From Sodalis sp. dw_96 (lineage in GTDB: Bacteria; Pseudomonadota; Gammaproteobacteria; Enterobacterales; Enterobacteriaceae): a DNA stretch of 64,000 bases. The notes under the pieces were generated by a model that was not told the origin of the DNA, ran no database searches, and saw only the letters and a program-made list of their open reading frames with translations. Made by a program: the position numbers and the translations under genes. Below, piece after piece: positions 49,884 through 58,797 of the stretch (position 1 is the stretch's first letter; each line of letters opens with the position of its first letter). Location of the stretch: the NCBI RefSeq assembly GCF_018449575.1, contig NZ_JAAVUT010000004.1, positions 248,001 to 312,000 on the forward strand, written 5' to 3'.

Positions 49884-51977
49884 CTAGGCTTCCTCAATAA
49901 TAATATTCAAATAACTATCGATCGTGGCGTTCTGGCCCGGCAGGATAAGCGTCGTGGAGTCCATCTGCTCGATAATGGCCGGTCCGGAGAGGCAATGGCC
50001 TGGCCCCAGGCGCTCGCGATCGTATACCGGACAAAGGGTAAAACCGCCCATTTCCGGTAACCACACCTGCCGCTCCCCTTGCAACGCCGCCGACACGGGG
50101 GTGGCGACGTTATCCAGCGGCTTAAGATCCGCTTTAGGCACCCGGCCTATGACCTCCAGGCGGAGGGTGGTGAGATGGATGGGTTCCCCTTCAGCAATGT
50201 AGCCGTACATTTGCTGATGATAGGCCGCAAACTCTTTCTTCAGCGCCTCCACGGCGGCGGCGTCAATCACTTTGGCGGGACAGGGAATATTCAGCTCATA
50301 GCCTTGTCCGCCGTAACGGAGATCCACGGAACGCATCATGACGCGATTTTCCGGGGCAATCTTCTCATGGGTAAACCACGCGCCGGCCCGTTGCTCCAGG
50401 TCAGTGAACGCCGCTTCCATCGCACCGGTGCTGCTCTCTTCCAGGTGCATCAGCCTGGAGGTGGAAAAGTTGGTACGTAAGTCGGTGAGCAGCAGACCGA
50501 TGGCGCACATAATGCCCGGGTGTTTAGGGATCACCACACGGGGCATATCCAGCGCGCGCGCAAGCCTGGAGGCATGGATCGGGCCTGCGCCGCCAAAGCC
50601 GAACAGGGTATAATCCCTGGGATCGTAGCCTCGCTCCACCGATATCACCCGGATGGCTTTGGCCATATTGCTGACGACAACGCTGATAATACCCTGCGCC
50701 ACCGACATGACATCCATGTTGATGCGCTCGCCGAGCCGCTTTATGGCTTTTTTCGCCTTGGCTTGATCAATGGGCAGACGTCCGTTTAACAGATGGGTCG
50801 GATTGAGCACCTGCAACACCACATTGGCGTCGGTGACGGTGGGGTTATCCTCGTTGCCCAGACCGTAGCAAATAGGTCCCGGATCGGCGGCGGCGCTCTG
50901 CGGCCCGACCTGCAACAGGCCGCCGGCGTCTATGGAGGCGATGGATCCGCCGCCGGCGCCCACGGCGTGAATATCCAGCATCGGCAATTTCAGCGGGTAG
51001 CCGTGCACTACCGATTCGTTCGCCATTTGCGGCCGGCCGTCGGAAATCAGCGAGACATCCGTTGAGGTGCCGCCCATATCGAAGGTAATAATATTATCAA
51101 AACCCGATAGCGTGCCGATGGTGGTGGCGCCCATCACCCCCGCCGCCGGTCCGGAAAGGACGGTACGCGCCGGGAATTGCTGCGCCGTATCGGCGGAGAT
51201 CACGCCGCCGTTGGACTGCGTGAGGTGCGGGTGGGCCGCGATGCCGATGGCCTCCAGACGGGGCTGAAGCCGCTGCAGATAGCGCTGCATGATGGGGCCG
51301 AGATAAGCGTTCACTACCGTGGTGGAAAAGCGCTCGTACTCGCGAAACTCCGGGTTCACCTCATGGGAGACGCTGATAAAAGCACCGGGAATCTCCTCCG
51401 CCAGGATCGCCTTGATACGCTGTTCATGGCGGGGTTCAAGATAGCTGAACAGACAACACACCGCGATGGCGCGGATACCCTCGCCGCCCAGCCTGCGGGC
51501 CGCCGAACGGACTTCCTCCTCGTCCAGGGGGATCATGATGCTGCCGTCGAACAGCACCCGCTCATTCACTTCCAGCCGCTGATTGCGCAGGGCCAGGATG
51601 CGCGGTTTTTCGGTTTGCACATCATAAAGGCCGTCACGCTTTTGCCGTCTTAATTCAATAATATCGCGAAAACCCGCCGTGGTAATCATGCCGGTTGCCG
51701 CCCCGCTGCCGACGATCAGGGCATTGGTGGCGACGGTGGTGCCGTGTCCGAGATAAGTCACATTGACGGACTCACCGGGCTCCAGCCCTAAGGACGCGAT
51801 GCCCTGCGCAATGCCGTCGGCGATGCCGATGGAGGGATCCGCCGGCGTACTGCTCACTTTCCAAACGTGAATGGAACCATCGGCCACATCATAGATACAG
51901 ATGTCCGTAAAGGTACCGCCGGAATCGACGCCGATTCTGACATGACGCTGCGCTACGGCAGTGGAGGCCATAGTCAT
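49884..51977 (-). CDS. hyuA: Hydantoinase A / oxoprolinase family subunit
   Basis: HyuA is the ATP-binding subunit of the hydantoinase/5-oxoprolinase pair. The 697-residue protein starts with an ASKHA-type phosphate motif, RIGVDSGGTFTDICIYD (about residue 12), followed by GHGTTVATNALI near 77, the AGPAAGVMGAT segment near 278, the TFDMGGTSTDVSLI motif near 298 and FGGAGPIHASRLA near 472. The start at 51977 has GGAG close by; an ATG two codons on (51971) has better spacing and may be the real start. It lies 132 bp after the ABC binding-protein gene. Confidence 0.92.
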   Translation of the reverse strand: MTMASTAVAQRHVRIGVDSGGTFTDICIYDVADGSIHVWKVSSTPADPSIGIADGIAQGIASLGLEPGESVNVTYLGHGTTVATNALIVGSGAATGMITTAGFRDIIELRRQKRDGLYDVQTEKPRILALRNQRLEVNERVLFDGSIMIPLDEEEVRSAARRLGGEGIRAIAVCCLFSYLEPRHEQRIKAILAEEIPGAFISVSHEVNPEFREYERFSTTVVNAYLGPIMQRYLQRLQPRLEAIGIAAHPHLTQSNGGVISADTAQQFPARTVLSGPAAGVMGATTIGTLSGFDNIITFDMGGTSTDVSLISDGRPQMANESVVHGYPLKLPMLDIHAVGAGGGSIASIDAGGLLQVGPQSAAADPGPICYGLGNEDNPTVTDANVVLQVLNPTHLLNGRLPIDQAKAKKAIKRLGERINMDVMSVAQGIISVVVSNMAKAIRVISVERGYDPRDYTLFGFGGAGPIHASRLARALDMPRVVIPKHPGIMCAIGLLLTDLRTNFSTSRLMHLEESSTGAMEAAFTDLEQRAGAWFTHEKIAPENRVMMRSVDLRYGGQGYELNIPCPAKVIDAAAVEALKKEFAAYHQQMYGYIAEGEPIHLTTLRLEVIGRVPKADLKPLDNVATPVSAALQGERQVWLPEMGGFTLCPVYDRERLGPGHCLSGPAIIEQMDSTTLILPGQNATIDSYLNIIIEEA

Positions 51978-52109
51978 TCTCTCCGTTAAAAAATCCTGAC
52001 ATCGAATGGGCTGTAGCGTCCCGGGTGCATCACGCGGTATCTACAGACCGTTATGTAATGGCATGGCGCCCGGTGGGACGACATGCGGGGCAAAGCGCCG
52101 GACAAGCCG

Positions 52110-52967
52110 TTAAAGCGGCGTCACATCCATGCCGAAAGTCGCTTCGGACAGTTTTTTAATGGTGCCGTCGGCCTGGGCCTCTTTGATGGCTTTATCGAAC
52201 ATGGCTTTTAGTTCGGTGTCATCTTTACGCAAGCCGACCCCGGAGCCTTCCCCCACGACGCCGCCCTGGAAGCAGGGACCGGAAAGGGCGATATTCTGGC
52301 TGCCCTGTTTTTTAATCACCCCCAGCATGGCGTCTTTCGAGCCGACAATCACATCCACCCGATCCGAGACCAAATCAAGATCCCGCGCTTCGGGGGTTTT
52401 ATACTGGCGAACCTGCACCGCATCTTTCAGGTAAGTATTGACGAAGGTGACGGAGGTGCCGGCGGATAGCGTTCCGATGGTTTTACCTTTAAGGGCGGCA
52501 ATGACTCTCTTCATGGCATCGGACGACGCGGCGTTGTCATCCAGGGAAATCACCTTGTCTTCCGGCGGCAGAGATTTGGCGATATCGCTGTTCTTGCCGG
52601 TGGCGAAGGTATAGCACAGGGAAGCGTAAGGCACGGAGAACGCGATGGCTTCTTTACGCTTAGGCGTAATGGCCACGTCATCGATAATGGCATCGAATTT
52701 TCCGGCGTTCAGGGCCGGGATCATGCTATCGAACGCCTGGGCGGTAATGGTGCAGCTCACTCCCATGCGTTTGCAAAGATTATTGGCCAGATCAATTTCA
52801 AAGCCACCCAGGCTGCCGTCCGGCTTGGTGTAATTCCACGGGAAGAAGCCGCCTTCCGTGACGATTTTTACATTGGTCCATTTCTTGGCGTCGGCATGGG
52901 CGCCGATACATCCCATAAGCGTAATGGCGGTAGCGCAAGCGACCCGGGTAGCAACAGACATCTTCAT
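52110..52967 (-). CDS. ABC amino-acid importer, periplasmic binding protein (SBP family 3)
   Basis: The 285-residue protein has a signal peptide ending near IGAHA and the family-3 solute-binding fold: GGFFPWNYTKPDGSLGGFEI near residue 40, DLANNLCKRMGVSCT with a Cys that can bond to a later one, FDAIIDDVAITPKRKEAIAF near 93, and the hinge SAGTSVTFVNTYL. It belongs with binding proteins for polar or basic amino acids, and opine-binding proteins are in the same family. The ligand is unknown. It lies 46 bp after the second permease gene and upstream of hyuA, so uptake and hydrolysis are likely coupled. Confidence 0.88.
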   Translation of the reverse strand: MKMSVATRVACATAITLMGCIGAHADAKKWTNVKIVTEGGFFPWNYTKPDGSLGGFEIDLANNLCKRMGVSCTITAQAFDSMIPALNAGKFDAIIDDVAITPKRKEAIAFSVPYASLCYTFATGKNSDIAKSLPPEDKVISLDDNAASSDAMKRVIAALKGKTIGTLSAGTSVTFVNTYLKDAVQVRQYKTPEARDLDLVSDRVDVIVGSKDAMLGVIKKQGSQNIALSGPCFQGGVVGEGSGVGLRKDDTELKAMFDKAIKEAQADGTIKKLSEATFGMDVTPL

Positions 52968-53013
52968 GTAACTTTTCCTATATGGTTGAATGTTGGCACT
53001 GCAAAAGGGAAGT

Positions 53014-53742
53014 CTAGTTGTGGTCGTACGGAGACTCCTTCAGAATGATATTCACCGGAGGCGGACGCAGATGGGGTGTTAGCCCGTGTTCAATGGCCTG
53101 GATAATGCGGGTCAGGATAAAATTGATCAGCAGATAGATAGCCCCGGCGGCGATAAACACCGGGATGGGCCGGTAAGTTTCCGAGGCAATATCGGTGGCG
53201 ATGCCGGTAATTTCCATTAATGTCACCAGCGATACCAGCGAGGTGGCTTTTATCATGGCAATCACTTCGTTGCTGAACGCGGGCAGGGCCTGGCGAACGG
53301 CAATCGGCAGAATAATGCGCCGGTACAACAACAGACCGGACATGCCGCAGGCCCTGGCGGCCTCGATTTCATTTCGGGGCACGGACAGCAGGCCGCCGCG
53401 AATGATCTCGGCGGCATATCCCGAGCTGTTGATCAGCAACGCCACCAGCGCGCAATAATAGGGTTCGCGCAGGAACGGCCAAAACATGCTGTGGCGAATG
53501 GCCGGAAACTGGCCGGGGCCATAATAAATCAGGAACAGCAATACCAGCAGCGGCGTGCTGCGTATCACCTGAACATAAATCCAGCCGAACGCGGCCACCA
53601 ACCGATTACCAGACAGGCGGGCAAAGGCAATCAACAACCCCAGCAATGCCCCGCACAGCAGCGAGATGGTGGCCAGCTGCAACGTCAGCGGAACGCCGGC
53701 CAGCATGCGCCGCAGACAATCGACAATAAAAGAGAGATCCAT
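53014..53742 (-). CDS. ABC amino-acid importer permease, HisM-like
   Basis: The 242-residue inner-membrane permease of the HisM/GlnP family has five hydrophobic segments. The coupling-helix EAA motif is AARACGMSGLLLYRRIILPI with the typical ALPAFSNEVIAMIKATSL following. Its ATG overlaps the stop of the preceding permease (TAATG), so both are translated together and form the transmembrane pair of one importer. The ATP-binding partner is not encoded next to it. Confidence 0.9.
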   Translation of the reverse strand: MDLSFIVDCLRRMLAGVPLTLQLATISLLCGALLGLLIAFARLSGNRLVAAFGWIYVQVIRSTPLLVLLFLIYYGPGQFPAIRHSMFWPFLREPYYCALVALLINSSGYAAEIIRGGLLSVPRNEIEAARACGMSGLLLYRRIILPIAVRQALPAFSNEVIAMIKATSLVSLVTLMEITGIATDIASETYRPIPVFIAAGAIYLLINFILTRIIQAIEHGLTPHLRPPPVNIILKESPYDHN

Positions 53743-54461
53743 TATGTCCTCCTGGTGCCGCGTGAATAGTGGCGTTCAGACAGGTGGACCAGCACACCGG
53801 AAAGGGACGCAAGGATGATATACAGCGCGGCGGCCGCCAGAAAGAAGTTGAACGGCAAGCGTGTGGAACCGGACGCCACCTGGGCCTGTCGCATCAGCTC
53901 CGCCACCCCGGTGACCGACAATAAAGAGGATTCCTTCAGCAGCCCCAGCCAGACATTACTGATTCCGGGCAGGGCGTGACGCAGGGTCAAGGGGGTGATT
54001 ATCCGGCGAAACCGCAGGAAAAACCCCATGCCGAACGCCCTGGCCGCCTCCAATTCACCCTTGGATACCGCCTGAAAAGCGCCGCGCAACACTTCGGTAC
54101 TCAAGGCACCGGCGATGACGGCGATGGCGATGGTGCCCGCAATGAAACCCGGCAAGGCGAAAAAACCCTTGCTGCCGAAGTAACCGGCGATGGCGGTAAG
54201 GATGGAGCTGCTGCCGAAATAAAACAGGTAAATCACCAGAAGATCGGGCACCCCCCGCAGCAGAGTGGTATAGGCATCGGCTAAAAATCGGATGGTTTTG
54301 CCACCGGAAATTTTGGCCCAGGCCCCGCAAATACCGATGAGCAGTCCGAGCACCAGGCCGCTTACGGCCGCCGCCAGGGTGACCGCTACGCCGGAGAGCA
54401 GGATGGCGCCCCAGCCGTTCGCGCTAAAGCCCACCAGCGTAAAAAAACTCTCGTTATTCAC
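53742..54461 (-). CDS. ABC amino-acid importer permease, HisQ-like
   Basis: The 239-residue inner-membrane permease, first gene of the transport-hydantoinase operon. It has five predicted membrane helices, the HisQ-type TLLRGVPDLLVIYLFYFG segment and an EAA loop AARAFGMGFFLRFRRIITPL followed by ALPGISNVWLGLLKESSL. It pairs with the HisM-like protein. The AT-rich 300 bp upstream must contain the promoter; I did not find a clear operator. In many such operons an ATPase gene would stand nearby, but a hig module is found instead. Confidence 0.9.
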   Translation of the reverse strand: MNNESFFTLVGFSANGWGAILLSGVAVTLAAAVSGLVLGLLIGICGAWAKISGGKTIRFLADAYTTLLRGVPDLLVIYLFYFGSSSILTAIAGYFGSKGFFALPGFIAGTIAIAVIAGALSTEVLRGAFQAVSKGELEAARAFGMGFFLRFRRIITPLTLRHALPGISNVWLGLLKESSLLSVTGVAELMRQAQVASGSTRLPFNFFLAAAALYIILASLSGVLVHLSERHYSRGTRRT

Positions 54462-54726
54462 TCACCGTCTCCAGCCGTACAAATCTCAACCACTTAAATC
54501 AATCTAAAGTATGTGAATAATAAATGCAATAAAAAATTAATAAGAAAAAAGCTATTCATTCCCTGTCAGGAAGGCATTACCGAAGGGGTATGGCAAAGGA
54601 AAATCCGGGGAGAAATTGAGGTGAATTAACGCACATCGTCATCCGCTGAGCTTATCCGGCAGACCGCCGCGACGATGACACGGAGTGTGAATGGCCGTAC
54701 GTTGCCTAGAGGCGATAAAGCTGGAT

Positions 54727-54759
54727 AAAAGATCACGCCGGTTGTTTTCCGGCGTGGTC
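54727..54759. terminator. Terminator after the second higA
   Basis: GATCACGCCGG / CCGGCGTGGTC, an 11-bp stem with one G-T pair around TTGTTTT (54731-54759), is flanked by AAAA on the left, giving a U-tail on the minus strand. It lies 2 bp after the higA stop, insulating the hig module from the ABC operon. Confidence 0.85.
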
Positions 54760-54761
54760 AT

Positions 54762-55049
54762 TTAGGCGTGAACGTGCGGTCTATGCAGCGGTTCGATAAC
54801 GGGACGCGGCCTCTGTGCAGCCTGCCAGAGTTCATATTCAGACTGCATATCCACCCACATTTCCGCACTGGTGCCAAGCAGACTGGATAAACGCAGCGCC
54901 ATGTCAGCAGTAATCGCCGCATGTGCATTCAGGATACGGGACAGTTGCGTGCGCGTTATCTTTAGCGACGCCGCGGCGTCGGTCACGCTAACCCCTTCCA
55001 GGTAATCACGCAAAACCTCACCGGGGTGAGGCGGATTAAACATACGCAT
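54762..55049 (-). CDS. higA: HigA-type antitoxin (second module)
   Basis: The 95-residue antitoxin from ATG 55049, with a strong GGAGG five bases upstream, reads MRMFNPPHPGEVLRDYL, the exact HigA/VapI N-terminal signature. The helix-turn-helix (SVTDAAASLKITRTQLSRIL, NAHAAITADMALRLSSLLG) and SAEMWVDMQSEYELW follow. It is close to the classical Proteus/E. coli type and unlike the antitoxin at 47.3 kb. Confidence 0.94.
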   Translation of the reverse strand: MRMFNPPHPGEVLRDYLEGVSVTDAAASLKITRTQLSRILNAHAAITADMALRLSSLLGTSAEMWVDMQSEYELWQAAQRPRPVIEPLHRPHVHA

Positions 55050-55060
55050 AATTGCCTCCA

Positions 55061-55342
55061 TTAATGATAGTCACGATAATCGACAAGAACGGCGTCGCCA
55101 TCAGCATCAAAACGAAACGTCATACGCCAGTTACCGTTAACCGACACAGACCAAACGCCAACCTCGTTCCCTTTCAAGGGATGGAGATCCCATCCCGGAG
55201 CGCCCATATCACAAGGCTTTTTAGCCTTGCTTAAGGCAAACAGCTGCCTGCGTAATCGCGAAGTGTGAGCAGTTTGAATGCCGGCGGCAGATCCCGTTTT
55301 ATAAAACTTTTCCAATCCTTTGTGCTTGAAACTTTTAATCAT
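55061..55342 (-). CDS. higB: HigB-type mRNase toxin (second module)
   Basis: From ATG 55342 the 93-residue protein reads MIKSFKHKGLEKFYKTGSAA, then GIQTAHTSRLRRQLFALSKA, GWDLHPLKGN, VWSVSVNGNWRMTFRFDADG and VDYRDYH, the full HigB/RelE-type mRNase pattern with the basic and aromatic active-site residues. Its stop lies 11 bp before the higA start. The module is inserted between the histidine ammonia-lyase gene and the ABC operon. Confidence 0.95.
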   Translation of the reverse strand: MIKSFKHKGLEKFYKTGSAAGIQTAHTSRLRRQLFALSKAKKPCDMGAPGWDLHPLKGNEVGVWSVSVNGNWRMTFRFDADGDAVLVDYRDYH

Positions 55343-55477
55343 CTGCGAGCGCACCCTATCCGTATAGCATAACTATACGGAATGATTGGGCGCTGCACAA
55401 GTCAACAAACATCAAACAAATACAACCGGCGCCAAAATGCAGCCTTTGGTATCTTACGGCCTGGACACAGATTGATA

Positions 55478-57028
55478 TCAAGCCGACGCGCCGTTGCCGG
55501 ACAGCCGGGGCATAAACTCGGCGGACACGGCGGCATGCAGGGCGCCGGTTAATACCAGCTGCCGGGCTTTTTCCAGATCGTCGGCCATATACCGGTCCAC
55601 TTCAAGGGAAGGGACAACGGCGCGCACGGCCTCTACGGCGCGGCTCAGCTCAGGACTGGTGGCCACCGGGGCGCGTAGCTCAATACCCTGGGCGGCGGCC
55701 ATGGCTTCAATGCCGATGATGCCGAACAGATTATCCGTCATCTGCAACAGGCGGCGCGCCCCATGGCAGGCCATGGAAACATGGTCTTCCTGATTGGCGG
55801 AGGTGGGGGTGGAATCCACCGACGCCGGATGGGACATCTGTTTGTTTTCCGACATCAGCGCGGCGGAGGTCACTTCGGCTATCATCATGCCGGAATTCAG
55901 GCCGGGATTTTTAGCCAGAAACGCGGGCAGACCATAAGACAGCGACGGATCCACCAACAATGCAATGCGCCGCTGGGCGATAGCGCCAATTTCGCACACC
56001 GCGATAGCGGTTTGATCGGCGGCGAAGGCCACCGGCTCGGCATGGAAGTTGCCGCCGGAAATCACCGTACCATCCGACAGAATCAGCGGATTATCGGTCA
56101 CCGCATTGGCCTCGGTTTCCAGGGTATGGGCGACGGAGCGCAAAAGATCGAGACAGGCGCCTGCCACCTGCGGCTGGCAGCGGATACAATAGGGATCCTG
56201 CACCCGTTCGTCATTTACCGCATGACTGGCGAGGATAGCGGAATCCTTCAACAGTGCCCGCAGAGCCGCCGCCGCGTCAATCTGACCGCGATGGCCGCGC
56301 AGCGTATGGATGTCCGGATGGAAAGGCGCAGCGGATCCCATGGCCGCCTCGGTGGACATGGCGCCGGTAATCAGCGAGGCCTGGGCGGCGCGATAGGCCC
56401 GGAACAACCCTGCCAACGCCAGCGCCGTGGAAGCCTGGGTACCGTTAATCAGCGCCAGTCCTTCTTTTGCCGCCAGGATGATCGGCGACAGACCGGCCTG
56501 CGCCAGCGCGTCGGCGCCGTTCATTCTTTCCCCGCCGAAAAAGGCTTCCCCCTCTCCCAGCATCACGGCGGCCATATGCGCCAGCGGCGCCAAATCGCCG
56601 GAAGCCCCTACCGAGCCTTTTTCAGGAATAACCGGGATCACCCCTTTGGACAGCATGTCTTCGATCAATCGCACCAGCTCAAGCCGGACGCCGGACGCGC
56701 CGCGACCCAGCGAAATCAGTTTCAACGACATAATCAGCCGCACGATATTCTCAGGCAGCGGCGCACCCATGCCGCAACAGTGGGACAGAATAAGATTACG
56801 CTGAAGCGTAACCACATCCTTCCCGTTAATTTTTATCGAGGCGAGTTTGCCAAAGCCGGTATTAACACCATAAACAGCCGCACTCCCCTGGGCTATTTCA
56901 GCGATACGATCGGCACCCGATGTAATGGCGTTATCAAAGCCGCGATCCAGGCATGCTATTTCACCTGTCCAATAAATGGACTCGAGCATGGCAAGAGTCA
57001 CGTTACCGGGTTTTAATATAATGCCCAT
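55478..57028 (-). CDS. hutH: Histidine ammonia-lyase (MIO enzyme)
   Basis: HutH-type enzymes deaminate L-histidine to urocanate. The 516-residue protein carries the MIO-forming Ala-Ser-Gly in [16 protein letters not shown] (near residue 141), the substrate Tyr in [11 protein letters not shown] (near 53), LINGTQ near 194, and NQEDHVSM near 415, which is the HAL rather than PAL/TAL signature. [10 protein letters not shown] replaces the usual SHAAGVG in the specificity loop, so the substrate could be an altered histidine. No hutU, hutI or hutG is in the window, and the regulator nearby is RpiR-type rather than HutC. Confidence 0.88.
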   Translation of the reverse strand: MGIILKPGNVTLAMLESIYWTGEIACLDRGFDNAITSGADRIAEIAQGSAAVYGVNTGFGKLASIKINGKDVVTLQRNLILSHCCGMGAPLPENIVRLIMSLKLISLGRGASGVRLELVRLIEDMLSKGVIPVIPEKGSVGASGDLAPLAHMAAVMLGEGEAFFGGERMNGADALAQAGLSPIILAAKEGLALINGTQASTALALAGLFRAYRAAQASLITGAMSTEAAMGSAAPFHPDIHTLRGHRGQIDAAAALRALLKDSAILASHAVNDERVQDPYCIRCQPQVAGACLDLLRSVAHTLETEANAVTDNPLILSDGTVISGGNFHAEPVAFAADQTAIAVCEIGAIAQRRIALLVDPSLSYGLPAFLAKNPGLNSGMMIAEVTSAALMSENKQMSHPASVDSTPTSANQEDHVSMACHGARRLLQMTDNLFGIIGIEAMAAAQGIELRAPVATSPELSRAVEAVRAVVPSLEVDRYMADDLEKARQLVLTGALHAAVSAEFMPRLSGNGASA

Positions 57029-57151
57029 AATAGTCTCACAATCACTTGTTCAGATAAAAGAAGCCCTACGGCGGGTAAAGTCTTTCGCCATATCAGGATG
57101 AATTATTTTGCCGATACACGGCTGTATTTAAAAAAGTCAGTCGGCCTAACG

Positions 57152-58126
57152 CTAGCCGGTAAATACCTTGCGCTTGCGCGAAGAGTGATCAAGGTGATCC
57201 AGACGACTTTCCGCCTCGTTTTTCATATGATTACACATCGCGTCCAGCAGCACTGACACAATGACGGCAGGGGCGGAATAGGAATCAAATACCAGGCTGG
57301 TATTGATCGGCACCTGCAGCAATCTATCCGACCAGCGGGAGTAATCCGCCAAACCGGCATCCGCCACCAGGGCGACGGACATGCCGATTTCCCGGGCGAA
57401 CTCCATGGCCCGCACCGTTTCCCGTGGATACAACGGCATCATGAAGACCAGCACGGTTTTGCCGCCGGCGGCTTTTACCTGCTCAAGCTGGTCTTCATTA
57501 ATGGATCCCCCGCCGGTCAGCAGCCGGACATCGGGATGTACCTTCGCGGCGAAATAGGAAAATTGCGCCGCCAGGCCGCTGGAAGCACGCAGTCCGAGGA
57601 CAGCCAGGGGCCGGGATGAAGCAAGGGCCTCGCCGAAGGAATCAATCAGGCCTTCGTCGGCAAGCATTTTCCCCAGTTCTTCAAGGTTGTGCATTTCCGC
57701 CTGCGCCGCCGCCTGATAGCGATTGGTCAGGGTTTCCGGCCGGGCTTCGGTGACGCTCAGGCCGGAGCGCAGATGCCGGCGCATTTCAAGATAGCCGCCA
57801 AAACCAAGAGACGTGGCAAAACGGGTCACGGAGGGCTGGCTGACATTGGCCAGCTTTGCCAGCTCCAGGCTGGAAAGAAAGCCGATCTCATTGCTGTTTT
57901 CGATCAGGCATTGGGCAATCCGCCGCTGTGCCGGCGTGAGACGCTGGCCCTGGGCACGCCGCTCCAGCTCGGCATAAATGGCCTGCCGCTCATTTTGTGA
58001 GCTGATAGCGGTGACGCCTGGCATATCAGGAATAGGAATGTTGATGTCTTTGTTAAACTCACTGTCAGCCATTGTTATTCCTGTGCGAAGAGTATCGACG
58101 TGGTGGACGAATACACTTTCAGCCAT
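57152..58126 (-). CDS. MurR/RpiR-family transcriptional regulator
   Basis: From ATG 58126 (GGGTGA upstream) the 324-residue protein has an unusual N-terminal extension of about 45 residues, then the RpiR helix-turn-helix (LTPAQRRIAQCLIENSNEIG, FLSSLELAKLANVSQPSVTR) at about 65-130, and a C-terminal SIS-type effector domain (VLGLRASSGLAAQFSYFAAK near 185, VLVFMMPLYPRETV near 235). RpiR proteins usually sense phosphosugars; a subgroup controls amino-acid and purine catabolism. It lies between hutH and the opine-like pair, all co-directional, and most likely regulates both. Confidence 0.88.
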   Translation of the reverse strand: MAESVFVHHVDTLRTGITMADSEFNKDINIPIPDMPGVTAISSQNERQAIYAELERRAQGQRLTPAQRRIAQCLIENSNEIGFLSSLELAKLANVSQPSVTRFATSLGFGGYLEMRRHLRSGLSVTEARPETLTNRYQAAAQAEMHNLEELGKMLADEGLIDSFGEALASSRPLAVLGLRASSGLAAQFSYFAAKVHPDVRLLTGGGSINEDQLEQVKAAGGKTVLVFMMPLYPRETVRAMEFAREIGMSVALVADAGLADYSRWSDRLLQVPINTSLVFDSYSAPAVIVSVLLDAMCNHMKNEAESRLDHLDHSSRKRKVFTG

Positions 58127-58251
58127 GCTAATCACCCTTTAATTCAGCCTGCAGTCTATACAAATTTAGTATCAACTGCTACCGGACTGCACCCCTTCGT
58201 TAACCACATTTTTTGTACCCTAAGATACAATACTCTGAATTTCAGGGTAAA

Positions 58252-58797
58252 TTAAATCACCGGCAGCACTTTGGCCATGGCCAGCAACTCCTCCGGCTTG
58301 CGGTGCGGGAAAGCCACGCCGAGGTTCCACGGGAAAATGTAATGGATCCAGCGATGCATGCGAATAACATAGGTCATCATCGCACCGGTAAGCTCAATGT
58401 ATTCCTCTTTGCTGGCCAGGGTATCCAGTGCATCGGAATACATCTGCCCCATGGCATGCATATTGGTCAGACCGAGATCGGTCATGAATTCAAATACGTT
58501 AAACGTCGCGGTTAAAAATTCCCGGGTAATACGATTGAGCGTAGGCAACTGCATATCGTCGTATTGAGATATTTTCAGGAAACGATACATTACATCGGCG
58601 CCCACCAGCATCAAATAGGCCTCAAGGTGCACCAATACCGAAAAGGACTGTTCGCCGCTGCCAGCGCCGCTGTCGATAATACCCCAGCGAATTTTTTGTA
58701 TTTCTTCCGGTTCATGCAGCCAGACACGATCGATTTCTTTCTCGATAATGGCTTTTGCGTCACGCCAATGACCTTCAAATTTCGTGATGTTAGACAT
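58252..58797 (-). CDS. Cucumopine-synthase C-terminal-like helical protein
   Basis: The 181-residue all-helical protein reads HWRDAKAIIEKEIDRVWLHE, GIIDSGAGSGEQSFSVLVHL, FLTATFNVFEFMTDLGLTNM and MMTYVIRMHRWIHYIFPWNL. From memory it matches the helical-bundle C-terminal domain of cucumopine/mikimopine synthase, the Agrobacterium enzyme that condenses L-histidine with 2-oxoglutarate. Its ATG overlaps the stop of the upstream gene (TGATG), whose product resembles the other half of the same enzyme, so the two probably form one complex. The lyase next door also acts on histidine. Function is inferred; activity could be synthesis or breakdown. Confidence 0.55.
   Translation of the reverse strand: MSNITKFEGHWRDAKAIIEKEIDRVWLHEPEEIQKIRWGIIDSGAGSGEQSFSVLVHLEAYLMLVGADVMYRFLKISQYDDMQLPTLNRITREFLTATFNVFEFMTDLGLTNMHAMGQMYSDALDTLASKEEYIELTGAMMTYVIRMHRWIHYIFPWNLGVAFPHRKPEELLAMAKVLPVI

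Noticed and set aside
55763-57016. 417-codon plus-strand frame opposite hutH
   Set aside because: Antisense to a complete histidine ammonia-lyase with all catalytic motifs; the length is due to high GC.
58217-58250. TACCCT...AGGGTA hairpin after the helical opine-like gene as terminator
   Set aside because: The stem is weak and on the minus strand it is followed by CAAAAAA rather than a T tract. It could be an operator for the RpiR regulator, without further support.
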